NCBI RefSeq assembly: GCF_008831285.2 | Contig: NW_022204507.1 | Coordinates: forward strand, 4,918,174-4,982,173 | Length of the DNA stretch: 64,000 bases | DNA from: Nymphaea colorata | Lineage: Eukaryota; Streptophyta; Magnoliopsida; Nymphaeales; Nymphaeaceae | Direction of reading: 5' to 3' | Shown: positions 31,501 through 45,125 of the stretch, piece by piece | How positions within the stretch are numbered: position 1 is the stretch's first letter | Layout: every line of letters starts with the position of its first letter | Program-made: the position numbers and the translations under genes | The notes under the pieces: generated by a model | Told to the model about the DNA's origin: nothing | Seen by the model: the letters and a program-made list of their open reading frames with translations, nothing else | Database searches by the model: none

Positions 31501-34500
31501 AACCAAAAAATGAAGACACTTCTTTACCACTCATATGGGTATATTGGTTATAACAACCTACGCGTGTCAACAGACACAATCATTGCTGCCTTCGCCATCA
31601 GGGTATTCTGGACTAAGAAAATTTGTTGGCTGCCAATCTTGATTCTATTGTTGAATCCCAAAACCTTTGGTCACCACATGGCAACATCACAGGCCTGGGC
31701 ATGAAATTTTTGTGCTCCATGGTGGTGTGTATAATCCACTTTGATGGCATGCGGAAGCTCTTGGAGGCAAAGTCATAACCAATAAAGAAAAGATACGGCA
31801 AAATTAATAATATAAAGTTGTCTTGATAAAGCTCTGATGAAACAAACAGAATATAACTCTTTTACAAGAGAGATTGGATCAAATCAGAATGGAAATGTTG
31901 AATCACCTACCTTGTACTCAAAAGGAATGTGAACAACTTGCTAAAGGCCAAAATGGCTTAGGGTGCTTATTCATCAACATTGGAGTCATGTAAATGAGTT
32001 CAGTTTTCTATTTGAGTTGGAAGAATTGTAAATGAAAAGGTGTTGTGGATGTATGCCATAGTTAGACCGAAACACATAAGTTAATATTATGTTATCTCCC
32101 TTTCTCTCTCTTCTCCCATATATACATTTTTAGCATTTACATTTGAACCTTTTTATTCCAACACAAATATCTAAAAAAAGAGAACCAAGCAAAATGTTGG
32201 AGTTTATGTACCTCCCTCACTTTGCCTCGCTTGATAGCAATAGAGTCCTTGTTTGGCTAAGGTTCACCAATATTTGAACAACCTTGCAACAATGGAAAAC
32301 CAAGAGGAAAGAAGATGATAATAATAATAATAATAAAAGAGAGAAACACATCATTTATTCGACCAACTGTATGTTGTTGGTGGCATAGTCAGATGGTGGG
32401 AATCACTAGTGAACTTGCAAGAGATGGCAATAACATGGGCCCACTACCTTACATAACGTTAACCAATAGAAAAATCGCTAGAAGATAGAGAAAGGGAGGA
32501 AAAATGATGAAAAGAAGTGGTAAACGGAGGGTTCATACCTTTTACAAAAGAATTTGCAACTGCAACAAGCTTTAGTCGAAGTTTTCAGAAAAACGTCATA
32601 ATTTTATAACATTTATCCCACTAGTATCTTACAACTATGTATAAAAAGTGCACTTCATATTTTAAGCTGCCTTTGGGCCCCGTTTTATGCAAAATTTGAA
32701 ACAAATCTTTACTTTAAATTAAAAAGCAGTGTTCTGAGGTCTGAAAATTCATCCCACCATGTATATTTATTTGTAATTCCAAATATGAGTTTGTGGACAT
32801 ACTTGTTCCATTTGACTTTTCTATATCTTCCTGATTTTTATTTACTGCAAAAGAAAGTTCAACGATTGGATTTCTCTCACATAAGCCAAACTTAAGATAA
32901 GGCTGGACCAAACCTAGTATGACCTATATAAGTTAAATGAGTCTGGACTTATTGTCTCGTGTTTTATCTTTATAAATTTGAAAATACCCTAGACATGGAT
33001 TATTTCAATGATCTTGATTTATTTTAAATTATGCATATGCATGCACATATATGTTGTGACTAAATTTCCTAAATGACAGATATAGTTGAATTTAGTTTTG
33101 AAAGAGTCTGAACCATTAATTAATGGAATGATACATATGAATTATAGAGAGACTATGATGGCCATGTTTTATTCATTAGTTTGCTTTGAATCAACAAATA
33201 CTTGAACTTTTTATATGTATTGAAAACATATGCATTCTTTATCATACTAAAGGAATTATCTGGCCTGACCATGATTTCGTTCAAATTGTTCAAATGATCA
33301 AGGCTGCATTACTTCTTGTTGCATGAGCAAGAAGAGGATGGTTGCCCTTCTGCAGCTGAATCCGCCTTGTGCTTTTGAGTATGACATTTGTGGCATGACC
33401 TATTTCCCTTGCCATGATATTTGGGGGAAATATTCTCCATCTTGTCCTTTAAAGGCCGGTTAAATAGAGAAAGTCAGTCGCTGATATATAAGTTTGATAT
33501 GATGCATGAGACATTGCTTGGATAGTACCCATATAGCTGCAAGCATGCCAATGGATCATGGTTATTGCTTCATGCATATGCGCATGCATATATTTAATAA
33601 ATGTTGTTGAATGTACATATTTGTTATTGGAATCATATATTGAATCTCGTGATTTCATGTAATTGTGAAGGCAAGTGTTCACTTCGGAATTTCCTATTAT
33701 TAGCTGGAATAAACCATATAATTTCCCAAGCTCTCACTCTCATCTTCTTTTTTAAGGTGGCCTTGAAGGCAGGAAGACTGGTAACGTCGTTGCTACATTG
33801 CTAAGATGGTTTCATGAGGTCCAAATAGGTCCAAACGTGTCAGAAGCTTTAGAAATGTTGATAATTTTTGTGTCTTTTACTTTTGTACAAGCTTTGCTCT
33901 TGTTGACTTGATCTTAACTTTGTACTATGCTTTGGATTTGTTGACTTGATTTTACTTTTGTACTAAGCTTTGGCTTTGTCGGCTTGATTCCATTTATTTC
34001 CCAAGTGATGGTGGCTTATCGTTAGTAATTTGTAATGATGCCTAATAATTTTAAAGTTGTGGATGTTTTTAAAATTATTTCCGTGTGCTATATTTAAAAA
34101 AAAAATGCATCAAAAATTTGGGATTGTTACACCTTTAGTTTTTTCTGTCAACATTGCACATGCACTTAATGTCCATTGAATGATGGCTTGCGACTTTTCA
34201 AGTAGCCAATTAGTGAAAAGGAAAAAAACCATGTTCTTGTCCTTCAAAATATGAAGTTTAGAGATGCTTTTTAAATCCAACAATTGAACATAGATGTAGT
34301 TACACCATGTTACTAAAAGAACAACATGGTCTTCTGGGAACATGTATTTCAAAAGCATGTGTTCTAAAAGAACAATGTTTGTTTTTTGAAATGGCTTATA
34401 AAAGAAAAAATAAAATAGGAAGATCGAAAATCTGGTTTAGTGAAATGCTGCCAATAAAATGAGGATCGATTGGTTCAAAAGATGAAGCACTAAAAGGTAG

Positions 34501-37500
34501 TACATAAGAAAAAATAAAAGAAAGCAATTAAAATGATGATATCTTTTAAATTCTCCAACCAATACATCAGGCGGGGCATTCCAAAAACAACTTGAATCTC
34601 ATTTGACAATTTTGGGTTTAAGGTTTAAGTAGAACAAACTCTTCTTTAAAATTGTTACTGCTTCACATAATCTCCAAAATAATTAGAAAAAAAAGAGAGA
34701 GAGAGAAATAAGTTTAGCAATAATATTTAAGATACGAAATATCCACCTGGCTCTAGAATTTTCCAAACAAAAAGTTGAAGAATCATCATAATGGTAAAAA
34801 ACAAAACTGTGAACATGTGTGCCAGGTCTGATATTAAACATGGTTTTCCAACTATTAATTAAGACTACTAGTAATTGGGGGTCAACTAACTATTTTGGAT
34901 ACTGCTTTGCTTTTAATCTTTTAAATTCATGGGCAACTTAAATTCTCAACAATGCATTAAATAGTTATGAATATTAATGAGTTTATTTTTATTTTGGGAC
35001 AAGATGGTTATAAAATTGTTTTTTCTTGCTATATTACTTTTTATCCTTGTGAAAAGCACATGTTCAGTTGTTCACATATAAAGAGAGAGAGAGATCAAGT
35101 CTTCGAATAATTAGGTGTTGGGAAAAAAAAGTAAAAAGGTATATACTAATATATATACAATGTAAATGACGGTACATGCATAACTACCCCTTAATTCTTT
35201 GTTTTTTTGACAACAAGGATACATGTTTTTTTTTGTTGATTTTAGATCAGCTTCCATTAATTTTATGGTTAGTTTTTCCTAAAATCCCAGCTATGAATTG
35301 TCTTTCACCCTTTAGAAAGGACGCACTTAAGAATTTTTGTTGGCGTCTTTCACCATAAATAAACAGCATTCTAGTTAATGGTACTGGTAGTTTTACTTTT
35401 AAATTTTAATGAGCAATCCAATGTAAACCAATAAAATGTTGGTGAGGTCTCAATATAAAATATCACAATGTTTGTGGGATGTTTAACGTAATTAGTATGA
35501 AAATTAGAAAAAGAGATGCAATCTTTTGGAAATAACTTCCAAAGATGTATGGACTACAGGGAAAATAACTCACCTTTTTGTGGTTTCCGAAAAACAAATC
35601 TTATATATAATAATACTAATTTCAGCTTGAAGAAGCTTAATATAATGAAAGTACAACCTCTGGCTTAGCTGTATTTACCTTTTTTACTTATATATATATA
35701 ATATTTTTTATCTAAAAAATATTTTTAAATAAATATAAACACCCTAATACATTTACAAAATCTATTTTGACGTAAACCACGTTTTTATGAAAAATATTGA
35801 TTTTCTATTATCAAAATGTGGATGTTATGAGAGCCATTTATTTTTTGTTACTATAAAAGCACTATTAAGTTTCATTTTTAGTATATGTTTTGCATTAACA
35901 TATTCTTAAGATTATATTGGTAAAGATAGATTGCAAAAAACGTCACATTTAAACGATTTGGTTTTTTGTCCCTAACCTAAATAGTCTGGTCTCTACAGAT
36001 TTCCATATATATACATATACATATAATGTATACAACGAAAAATGGATAACATAAAGATGATGAAAGGAGCACAAAAATGTAGAAGAAATTTGAGAGGAAA
36101 AGTAATTGGTAATTGAACATTTAGGAAGGATCATAACATCCATTTCAAAATTTCTTCTTAATCCACCACCAGTAAAAATTATGGGATGAGGAAGCCGCTG
36201 GTTGGCTCGTTTAATTTTAATATATATATATATATATATATATTCATTTGACTCGTCCATAGTTGGGTAGGTTGTTAAATTAAGTTACAGTCTGTTTGAC
36301 TTGTCTCTACAAATACGAAACAACTTTCACGTAACAATTGAGTAATTGTTTGACTTGTCTCTATAAAGGTGTCAGATCCACCGACATTTAATTGATGAGC
36401 TGATTTCTCTGCACGTGTCAGCCGGCTGATTATAAGCCTGCATGTCAATGGCTGGACATTAATTGTCGAGATAAATTCATTTAATTTCCTTTTTTCCGTT
36501 TTTTGTTTGTTTATAGATAAACTTCGTTATTGACCGATCCAGTTTCATATCAAAACCTGGTTGAAGATGTTCTTTGTTGTGTTCCCTATACCAAACTTGT
36601 TACATGTACGTATTTGTTTAAGTGCATGTCTTTGACAGTGAGTCAAAAAATTGTCAAGAACTAGTCATGCACAACATTATAATGCACAGATAAGTTAGTG
36701 TGACAATGTACACTTACCAGGCTTTAGACAGAAAATGATCCACTTATTACTGATCGGCAAGCGGAGTATGTTATGAAATGATAAGAAGAATATTTTCCCA
36801 CATATACCATGGTCACTATTTTGAGTTACTTCGTTTGGTTTGAAGTAAGCCTGGCATTGGCTTGGCCCTGTCCGGCCCCGGCTTGATAAGAAGTCGGGCT
36901 CAAGCCGGTTCGACAGCTGAAACTTAGGTGAGCTGTGCCGACAGCACAAAGGCTCGCAATTCTATGTCGACAGCACAAAGGCTCGCAATTCTGTGTGCAA
37001 TTAAATTTTTAGTTCTGTTTCCTTTTCACTTCAGAGGAAGACACCCTTCTACCATGAAAATTAATTACCAAACAAACAAGAGTGGCGAGCATTCCAAAAC
37101 GTTAAAAATACAAAACTGATATTATCACCCTGAACCCTAAGCTGAATCGTGATTGATAAAATAGCCACTACTCATTTTGAGAATTTTATGTCCAATTATT
37201 TTAGCTTCACGGTTCAGGCCTGCCCTTCTTCGAGGTTTTAGTTAGTAATTCCAAGGAAAGGATTGGGTTCCCAATTATCAGTGTCATCATTTTCTCTGAA
37301 GAGCTCAAGAGTTGAAAATCTTTGCAGTTATTGAAAAATTGGGAAGATGAATAATTTCAATTCCTTGTTGCAAAATGAAAGAAAGCTACCTAGCTAGGGC
37401 GTCTGCGGATTAATTCAAAAGAAAAGAAAACAAAAACATAGCTTCTTTGAGAAGTTAAATTATGGAAATTTACGTGGCTAGCTCCTTTTGATGAGATGAC

Positions 37501-37515
37501 GAAGGCTTTCCATGA
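31501..37515. repeat. Block B: non-coding, diverged paralogue of block A (copy 1)
   Basis: Patches at 31.8-33.5, 34.9-35.2, 36.1 and 36.5 kb match block A at 4.06-5.53 and 10.6-11.9 kb in order. It contains an (AAT)n run at about 32317-32335, an (AT)n run at about 36220-36242, and a doubled 27-bp word (GACAGCACAAAGGCTCGCAA type) near 36940-36990. No gene was recognised in either block; short open frames here lack conserved motifs. Confidence 0.6.
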
Positions 37516-37615
37516 NNNNNNNNNNNNNNNNNNNNNNNNNNNNNNNNNNNNNNNNNNNNNNNNNNNNNNNNNNNNNNNNNNNNNNNNNNNNNNNNNNNNN
37601 NNNNNNNNNNNNNNN
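37516..37615. other. Assembly gap of exactly 100 N
   Basis: A run of exactly 100 undetermined bases, the usual placeholder for a scaffold gap of unknown size. The flanking sequence on the left is the last base of copy 1, and on the right is the first base of copy 2. Confidence 1.
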
Positions 37616-40119
37616 TTACAGCAGTGATTCCTTCAATGCCATAGGTCTCCTTTTTCTTAAAACAAAACAAAATGCCGCTTCTATAGCTGGTAAGCCAGTT
37701 TTTTCTAATTTGAAAGTGAGATGGTTTCAAACAGATAATCTTGATCGATACCAACAAACAAAAACATAGACAACTGAAACAAATAGAAAGAGAGAGATGA
37801 ACACTTTATGCATCAAATTTTGGATTAACAAAAATGTAGAAGGAAAAATGAACAAAAAAACAAGTCAGACTTTTAGGCTATATGCGAGTTAAATTACATG
37901 TCATTTCTTGTGAGGGTTGTCTTAAAAATGTCATCAGAAAATTATTTACAACTTACAAATGTAGCTGTGAAGATTAAAACATCTCAAAACATCCACCATC
38001 AAGTTATAAATCGTGTATAAGCATCTCTAAGAAAATGGCACCTATCAGTCCTTCGTAAAGTTGCTGATCCCTTTGACAATCGTTTGTTTATTAATTGATG
38101 CCATTGGCCCATTGCCATCACAACTCAGCTCAAGAAAGTATGCATTCCTAGAGAGAAGATTCATTTAGCTTTGTACACCATCCATCTTAATTTTCTCAAT
38201 ATGTGATGTTTCTTTTATTCCCCCTATAGTGCAATTTGGATAGAGTGCGATCACAACATCCCTCTCATTTTTAGGAAACTTTGCTGGATGTAACATGATC
38301 CTCTGACCTACCGCATCTCACATATAAAATGAAAAGTTAATGAATAAGTGAAAATGAAGCAATGCTCTTGCCGTTTCTGGATACAACATATAAAAGCTAC
38401 AAAAGCCACAAAGAAAAACATACACACTAGAAACTCCCCGCTCCACATGAACATTTTGTGGATCAAAGAAGAAAGGCCACTCAGAATCTGAAGCACATGC
38501 ATGTTACATATTGAAAAATGTACAAGACATAAAAAAATAGTGCTGTTTTACACATAATGCAACTGTAGATATAGCAGATCCATGTTGGAGACCAACACTA
38601 ATTAATCATTAACTTGGAATAAATAAACACACTAACGATCATGATGAAGGTAAAGAGTTCAATACTAGTGTATGTGATGCAACTTGGTAAAGGTTTCGCT
38701 AAGATTAGGAATATGAGTACATCCACAATATATTTCTTTTCTTGGACAGTGGATTGAAAGAAAGCTCAGCAGAAGAATGTATGGGCATCATAAACAACAA
38801 ATTAGAGCTGTGCATTTTCCACTCATTGTTCACCATGTGGCGTCAAATGGTGCATGAATTCTGCTGTATATTTTCCATCACCGGGAACAGATAAATATTT
38901 ATACTTTCAAAAACATAACTTCCTTAATTGCTATATCAATAAGTAATAACACTCAAATTAGGCCATCATGCTATTAACTACAGAACATGGCAGCAAGTAC
39001 AAATCAATACCGTCAGATATTATTGTACTAACTAACAACGAGTAATTGATATTATTGTATAATGGTATATGACTAATTTTCAACTGAGATCATACTATGT
39101 TATTTCACAAACAAAATCTATAACTAGCTTCCCTCGTGTTAGAAACTACAAAGTCAAAGTGATTACAATTAAGAAAAGAGAATTCAACTTTGACGTTTCT
39201 TAACAAGAATGGAAAGCTTTCTATCATCACATGCCATCCATTTATTAGTTAAAGCGATTACAGTTAATTAAGAAAATTCAACTTCTTCATATAAGCTGGG
39301 TTTTCTTACATTATCAACAACACTGTGATCCTCCCTCCATCTTTCATTGCAAACTACCCATACAAAATTGAATAAGAGTTTTCCTTTCAGCTGGTGTTTC
39401 TATACAAGAAATAAAGTCATCAGCTCATGCCGTGGCTATGATTTCATATTCAACTACCTCGCTTGGCTGAAATACTTTGAGTGCCTTATATCCTCCACAA
39501 TCTTCTCTCCAGATTACCTATATGTCTTGCATAAAGAGTTACCTTGCAGCAAAACTTCAAGGTTTTTGGTAAGTATTTATACAGTCTCATATATAAAAAG
39601 TAAAAGTAGATTATGTGATTAAAAGTTGAACCTTAGTGTAGGCTCATAACTTCAAGCGGGTTCACTAGATTATGACTTTGACCACAAAAGTAGTTAATTT
39701 TTTAGAGTTTTTCACTCAATAGTTATAAAATTTTCCCCACTTAGTGAAAATAGATCAAGTACCAAAAAAAAAACCACTATAAGGATTCAAAAATTAGATA
39801 GATGAGGAGAGATATTAAGAAGTGGTTCTGCACTACTATATAATACATAACTAGGATGGAACAGAAGAAAGGGAAAACTAACATGACAAAAGGGTTTTAT
39901 ACATCTTCAACTATTATATGTACATTATCAAATAAAGAAGTCAGTTTTCTTACCAATTCATCCTTCACATTTTAAATTTCTTTCCTGGAAACAATATCAG
40001 TAGCTTGATCTTAAAACCTTGCAATAGGTTGACAGAGATGAACCACTACAAGTTCATGTTTCACAATCAATAGCAAGTTGCATGTGAGGCATGTAAATCA
40101 ATGAAACTAGAGAGTTCAC
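37616..40119. other. Unassigned AT-rich sequence (copy 2)
   Basis: Same content as 21,838-24,339. The acceptor-to-donor open stretch lies at 39391-39568 and has one more base than in copy 1 (178 versus 177 bp). Confidence 0.4.
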
Positions 40120-41608
40120 AAGGCACTAAACTTTTTTGTAACTTTCTTCCCTACTCATTGTGTCTTGCAGGATCTGAATAAAGGATTTCTATTGCTCTCT
40201 TATTTTGGCTCCCTCGACCAATGGTACCTTGACATTCAATGCAATGAAAGACACAAGGTACCCTCTTTCCCACTTTACTTCACTTTCTCGTTTCTGTCCA
40301 AAAAACCTTTGGAGTGGCAGTTTGACATAGGGAGTGGCGAGACACAATGAACTTAAAAACTAGTGCACTAAAGGAAAACAACACTTGTACAATGACCGCT
40401 TTACTAGAAAGAGTTAAGCCCATCGGTAGCAAATGAATTTACAAAATCAAGTTCCGATCAGATGGTACTGTTGAGCGATACAAGGCATGTCTGGTCGCCA
40501 AAGGTTATTCCCAATAGGAAGGACTGGACTACATTGACACATTTTTACTAGTCACAAAAATGGTAAGTGTCCGAACTTTACTTTCACTCGCAATGGAAAA
40601 TGATTGGTTATTATACCAAATGGATGTGAAGAATGTCTTTCGACATGGCAATTTGCTCGAAGAAGTACATATGCAAGTTCTACCAAGATATGACCGTAAG
40701 GGGGAGAATCTGGTATGGAAATTTCATAAATCTCTCTATGGACTCAGACAGTCACCTCGAAATTGGTTTCACAAATTGTCGTTGTCGCTGGTGGAGTTTG
40801 TATTCAGTCAATCAAATGCCGACCACACATTATTCACTTACAAACAAGACCAATTTTTTGTTGTTGTTCTTGTTTATGTGGACGACCTTATTATTACGGG
40901 CAACACCAAGGAGCTGATTGTCAAATTTAAACAATTTTTTTGTCAGAAATTTCTTGTGAAAGAGCTGTACTCTTAAATATTTTTTGGGTTTAGAAGTTGC
41001 TTTTTCAAGTGCAGGAATTTATGTTTCACCGCAAACATATACTATAAACATTATAAGCAAATCAAGTATAATGGGTGCCAAGCCAATGGAATTTCTAGCG
41101 GAACGAAGTATTCTCCTAAGCAAACAAACCAATCTTCAAATGAGTGTGTTTTGTGATTATGATTGGCTGGTATGTCAAGATACGTGATGGTCCATAACTG
41201 GTTATTGTGTTCTTCTTGGTGATTCTCCAATTTCATGAAAGACAAAAAAACAGACCACAGTATCTCACTCCTTTGCAGAAGCAGAATACAGGGCGTTGGC
41301 AAATGCGCTATGTGAAGTGACTTGGTTGAAATTCTTGTTGTCGGATCTAGGCGTGAGACATCTACAACCAACAAATCTATACAGTGACAATCAGGCCGCC
41401 ATGCATATTGCAGAAAATCCAGTTTTTCATTACTGTACCAAACATATAGATTTAGACTGTCATGTGGTATGAGAAAAAATAAATCAAGGTGTAGTGAGAA
41501 CCAGTTACATTAAGAGTAAAGTTCTGCAGGGCCTTAGGCATGGATGCATTTAATCATCTTGTTTCCAAACTGAACATAAGAAATCTCTACACATAGTTTG
41601 AGGGGAAG
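40120..41608 (+). pseudogene. Copia array, internal region 1: RT and RNase H (copy 2)
   Basis: Counterpart of 24,340-25,826. Here the RT frame is open for 138 codons (40560-40976), from MVSVRTLLSLA through SLYGLRQSPRNWFHKLS and LVYVDDLIITG, because the G missing from copy 1 is present. RNase H lies at about 41263-41470. Upstream stops and the missing integrase still make it a pseudogene. Confidence 0.9.
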
Positions 41609-41769
41609 TGTTAAAATTAAGATTCGCTTGTTATCTTCTTATCTTGACATGTTAATGATGAGATTTTGAGTTGGTTAGCGAAGCTAATAAGATGAGCCAG
41701 CCGAATGCCATGGGATAAGATGAGCCAGCCAAATGTCATGGGATAAGATGAGCCAGCCGAATGCCATGG
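41609..41769 (+). repeat. Copia LTR-a, truncated (copy 2)
   Basis: Counterpart of 25,827-25,987, with the same three 28-bp U3 units and the same jump at CATGG into gag. Confidence 0.85.
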
Positions 41770-43676
41770 ACTTAACTCCATCTCAAAAGAATTATCAAGC
41801 AATATCATCTACACCACCACAACTATTGAAGTGTGGGCACACTTAGAGGACCGATTCACTGAAAGCACAACCCCTCATAAGTACCAACTCAAGTCCTCCA
41901 TTAGTCGTTTGAATCAATAAAATATATTTGTTGCTCTTTATTTTACAATATTGGGATATGCTTTCATCCTATGATGTTCTTTCATAATGCTCTTGCAATG
42001 CCTTGAAAGTGGTTGCTGAAAATTAAATGCTGTAAGATGATATGCCTATCAAAATGAATGATTGAATTTCTGATGGACGTACAATAACTGTCCATCAAAC
42101 TAGTGATGTTAAACTACCCGTTCACTCTTGAAAATTCCTTGTATATTCTCTCTTTCAAAGTGAACCTAATCTCTGTTAGCCAATTGACCAAGGCACTAAA
42201 CTTTTTCGTAACTTTCTTCCCTACTCATTGTGTCTTGCAGGACCTGAATAAGGGATTTCTATTGCTCTCTTATTTTGGCTCCCTCGACCAATGGTAACTT
42301 GACATTCAATGCAATGAAAGGCACAAGGTACCCTCTTTCTAACTTTACTTCACTTTCTCGTTTCTGTCCAAAAAACCTTTGGAGTGGCAGTTTGACATAG
42401 GGAGTGGCGAGACACAATGAACTTAAAAACTAGTGCACTAAAGGAAAACAACACTTGCACAATGACTGCTTTACTAGAAAGAGTTAAGCCCATCGGTTGC
42501 AAATGAGTTTACAAAATCAAGTTCCGATCGGACGGTACTGTTGAGCAATACAAGGCATTCCTGGTTGCCAAAGGTTATTCCCAATAGGAAGGACTGGACT
42601 ACAATGAGACATTTGTACTAGTCACAAAAATGGTAAGTGTCCGCACTTTACTTTCAGTCGCTATGGAAAATGATTGGTTATTGTGCCAAATGGATCTGAA
42701 GAATGCCTTTCTTCATGGCAATTTGCTCGAATAAGTACATATGCAAGTTCTAACAAGATATGACCGTAAGGGGAAGAATCTGGTATGGAAATTACATAAA
42801 TCTCTCTGTGGACTCAGACAGTCTCCTCAAAATTGGTTTCACAAATTGTCGTTGGCGCTGGTGGAGTTTGGATTCAGTCAATCAAATGCCGACCACGCAT
42901 TATTCACTTACAAACAAGACCAATTTTTTGTTGTTGTTCTTGTTTATGTGGATGACCTTATTATTACGGGCAACACCAAGGAGCTGATTGTCAAATTTAA
43001 ACAATTTTTTTGTCAGAAATTTCTTGTGAAAGACCAGTACCCTTAAATATTTTTTGGGTTTAGAAATTGCTTTTCAAGTGCAGGAATTTATGTTTCACCG
43101 CAAACGTATGCTGTATATCATAAGCGAAACAAGTATAATGGGTGCCAAGCCAATGGAATTTCTAGCGGAACGAAGTATTCTCCTAAGCAAGCAAACCAAT
43201 CTTCAAATGAGTGCGTTTTGTGATTATGATTGGCTGGTATGTCAAGATAGGTGACGGTCCATAACTAGTTATTGTGTTCTTCTTGGTGATTCTCCAATTT
43301 CATGAAAGACAAAAAAAACAGCCCACAGTATCTCACTCCTTTGCAGAAGCAGAATACATGGTGTTGGCAAATGCGGTATGTGAAGTGACTTGGTTGAAAT
43401 TCTTGTTGTCGGATCTAGGCGTGAGACATCTACAATCAACAAATCTATATAGTGACAATCAGGCCGCCATGCATATTGCAGAAAATCCAGTTTTTCATGA
43501 GGGTACCAAACATATAGATTTAGACTGTCATGTGGTATGAGAAAAAATAAATCAAGGTGTAGTGAGAACCAGTTACATTAAGAGTAAAGTTCAGCTGGGC
43601 CTTAGGCATGGAAGCATTTAATCATCTTGTCTCCAAACTGAACATAAGAAATCTCTACACATAGTTTGAGGGGGAG
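41770..43676 (+). pseudogene. Copia array, internal region 2: gag and protease fragments, RT, RNase H (copy 2)
   Basis: Counterpart of 25,988-27,514 but with the RT core retained: SLCGLRQSPQNWFHKLSLA and LVYVDDLIITGN in the frame 42741-43046, then RNase H at about 43330-43540. Gag is joined directly to the end of protease (NLISVSQLTKA at about 42160) and integrase is absent. Stops lie between RT pieces (for example just before 42741). Confidence 0.9.
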
Positions 43677-44005
43677 TGTTAAAATTGAGATTCGCTTCTT
43701 GTCTTCTTATCTTGACATGTTAATGATAAGATTTTGAGTTGGTTAGCAAAGCTAATAAGCTGAGCCAGCAGAATGCCATGGGATAAGATGAGCCAGCCAA
43801 ATGTCATGGGGTAAGATGAGCCAGCCAAATATCATGGGATAAGATGATCCAGCCAAATGTCCTTGAAACTAAAAACCGTGTACTACTTTTTCTTCTGTAT
43901 ATAAGTGTGTAAAATCAATAGAAAAATATGAAGCAATTCTCTGTTCTCTTCCTTGTGTTACATTCTTCCTTAAGCACTCAAATAATTTCTACATACTCTA
44001 ATACA
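43677..44005 (+). repeat. Copia LTR-b, full length 329 bp (copy 2)
   Basis: Counterpart of 27,515-27,843, TGTTAAAATTGAG to CTAATACA. It is preceded by purine tract GAGGGGGAG, which copy 1 has lost a base from. Confidence 0.88.
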
Positions 44006-45125
44006 GGGCCATGGCGTCAACAGGCAAGGCTCCCAATTCTTCCAACTCTTTTCCAGCTAGTGGAGCAGAGTCCTCTTATGGTAGCAACATCATTCCTTCA
44101 TCATTCAGACAACCCCGGCACTATATTTGTTTCACAATTAGTAACTAGTGAAAACTGCTCAACCTGGAGTCATGCTATGAGAATCGCATTGTCTACCAAA
44201 AACAACTTGACCTTTGTTGATGGTAGTCTTCCCAAACCCAGCGTTGCAGCTCCTGAGATCATGATGTGGAGGCATTGCAATCACATGGTCTTTCATGGAT
44301 TCTTAACTCCATCTCAAAAGAATTATCAAGCAATATCATCTACGCCACCACAACTATTGAAGTGTGGGCACACTTAAAGGACCAATTCACTGAAAGCACA
44401 ACCCCTCATAAGTACCAACTCAAGTCCTCCATTAGTCGTTTGAATCAATAAAATATATTTGTTGCTCTTTATTTTACAATATTGGGATATGCTTTCATCC
44501 TATGATGTTCTTTCGGAATACTCTTGCAATGCCTTGAAAGTGGTTGCTGAAAATTAAATGCTATAAGATGATATGCCTATCAAATTGGTGGCTGATAGGC
44601 ATATCTTCTGATCCCTTGAAAGTGGTTGCAACAAGAAGAGAGAGTGATTGAATTTCTGATGAGATTGAATGAGTCATTCAATGCTATAAGAAGGCAAATT
44701 CTACTTATCAAACCCTTGACTTCTCTACAGAAGACATGCACTGGTTCTTCAAGAGGAGAAGCTCGTCTTCAAACTAGTGCTGTCGAGTATGTTGGTCTCT
44801 CAGCAAGTGCAAACGTGAATGCATTCAAAAACCAACAAAACAAGCGCCCACAATACTTCTGCAATTGCTGCAAGATTGTAGGACATCAAAGGAACGATGC
44901 TTCAAATTAAATGGTTACCCTCCAAACTTTTAAGGTGGAAAACAGAGCAAGACAAGGGGGTATTATCAAGGCCTTTGTTGGAGGGAAAACTGATTCCAAT
45001 GCCTTAATCTCCACCATGCATGGAAAATAGTTCAGCAAGGACACTGCTCCAATTCTAACTCAAGATGAATATATTAAATTCAAACAACTCCTCAATAAAT
45101 CATCAGTAACCCAAATAAACATTCC
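44006..45125 (+). pseudogene. Copia array, region 3: gag (copy 2)
   Basis: Counterpart of 27,844-28,960. The frame 44626-44910 runs from VIEFLMRLNESF into the zinc knuckle CNCCKIVGH without the break seen in copy 1, but the knuckle still shifts frame before its last Cys. Confidence 0.87.

Larger units (their letters stand above)
21838..37515. repeat. Copy 1 of a ~16-kb near-identical duplicated segment
   Basis: Starts TTACAGCAGTGATTCC and ends GGCTTTCCATGA at the first N. It is near-identical to 37,616-53,686 along its whole length. It is about 393 bp shorter than copy 2, almost all due to one deletion in the copia array near 26,899. The other differences noted are mostly single-base indels. 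It looks like the end of one contig whose sequence is repeated at the start of the next. Confidence 0.97.

Noticed and set aside
31067-31579. 170-codon minus-strand frame that looks like a membrane protein (also 47224-47736)
   Set aside because: It is produced by a 48-bp tandem repeat whose period is a multiple of three.
37512-37769. Open frames crossing the gap on both strands
   Set aside because: They are open only because the 100 N are read as unknown residues.
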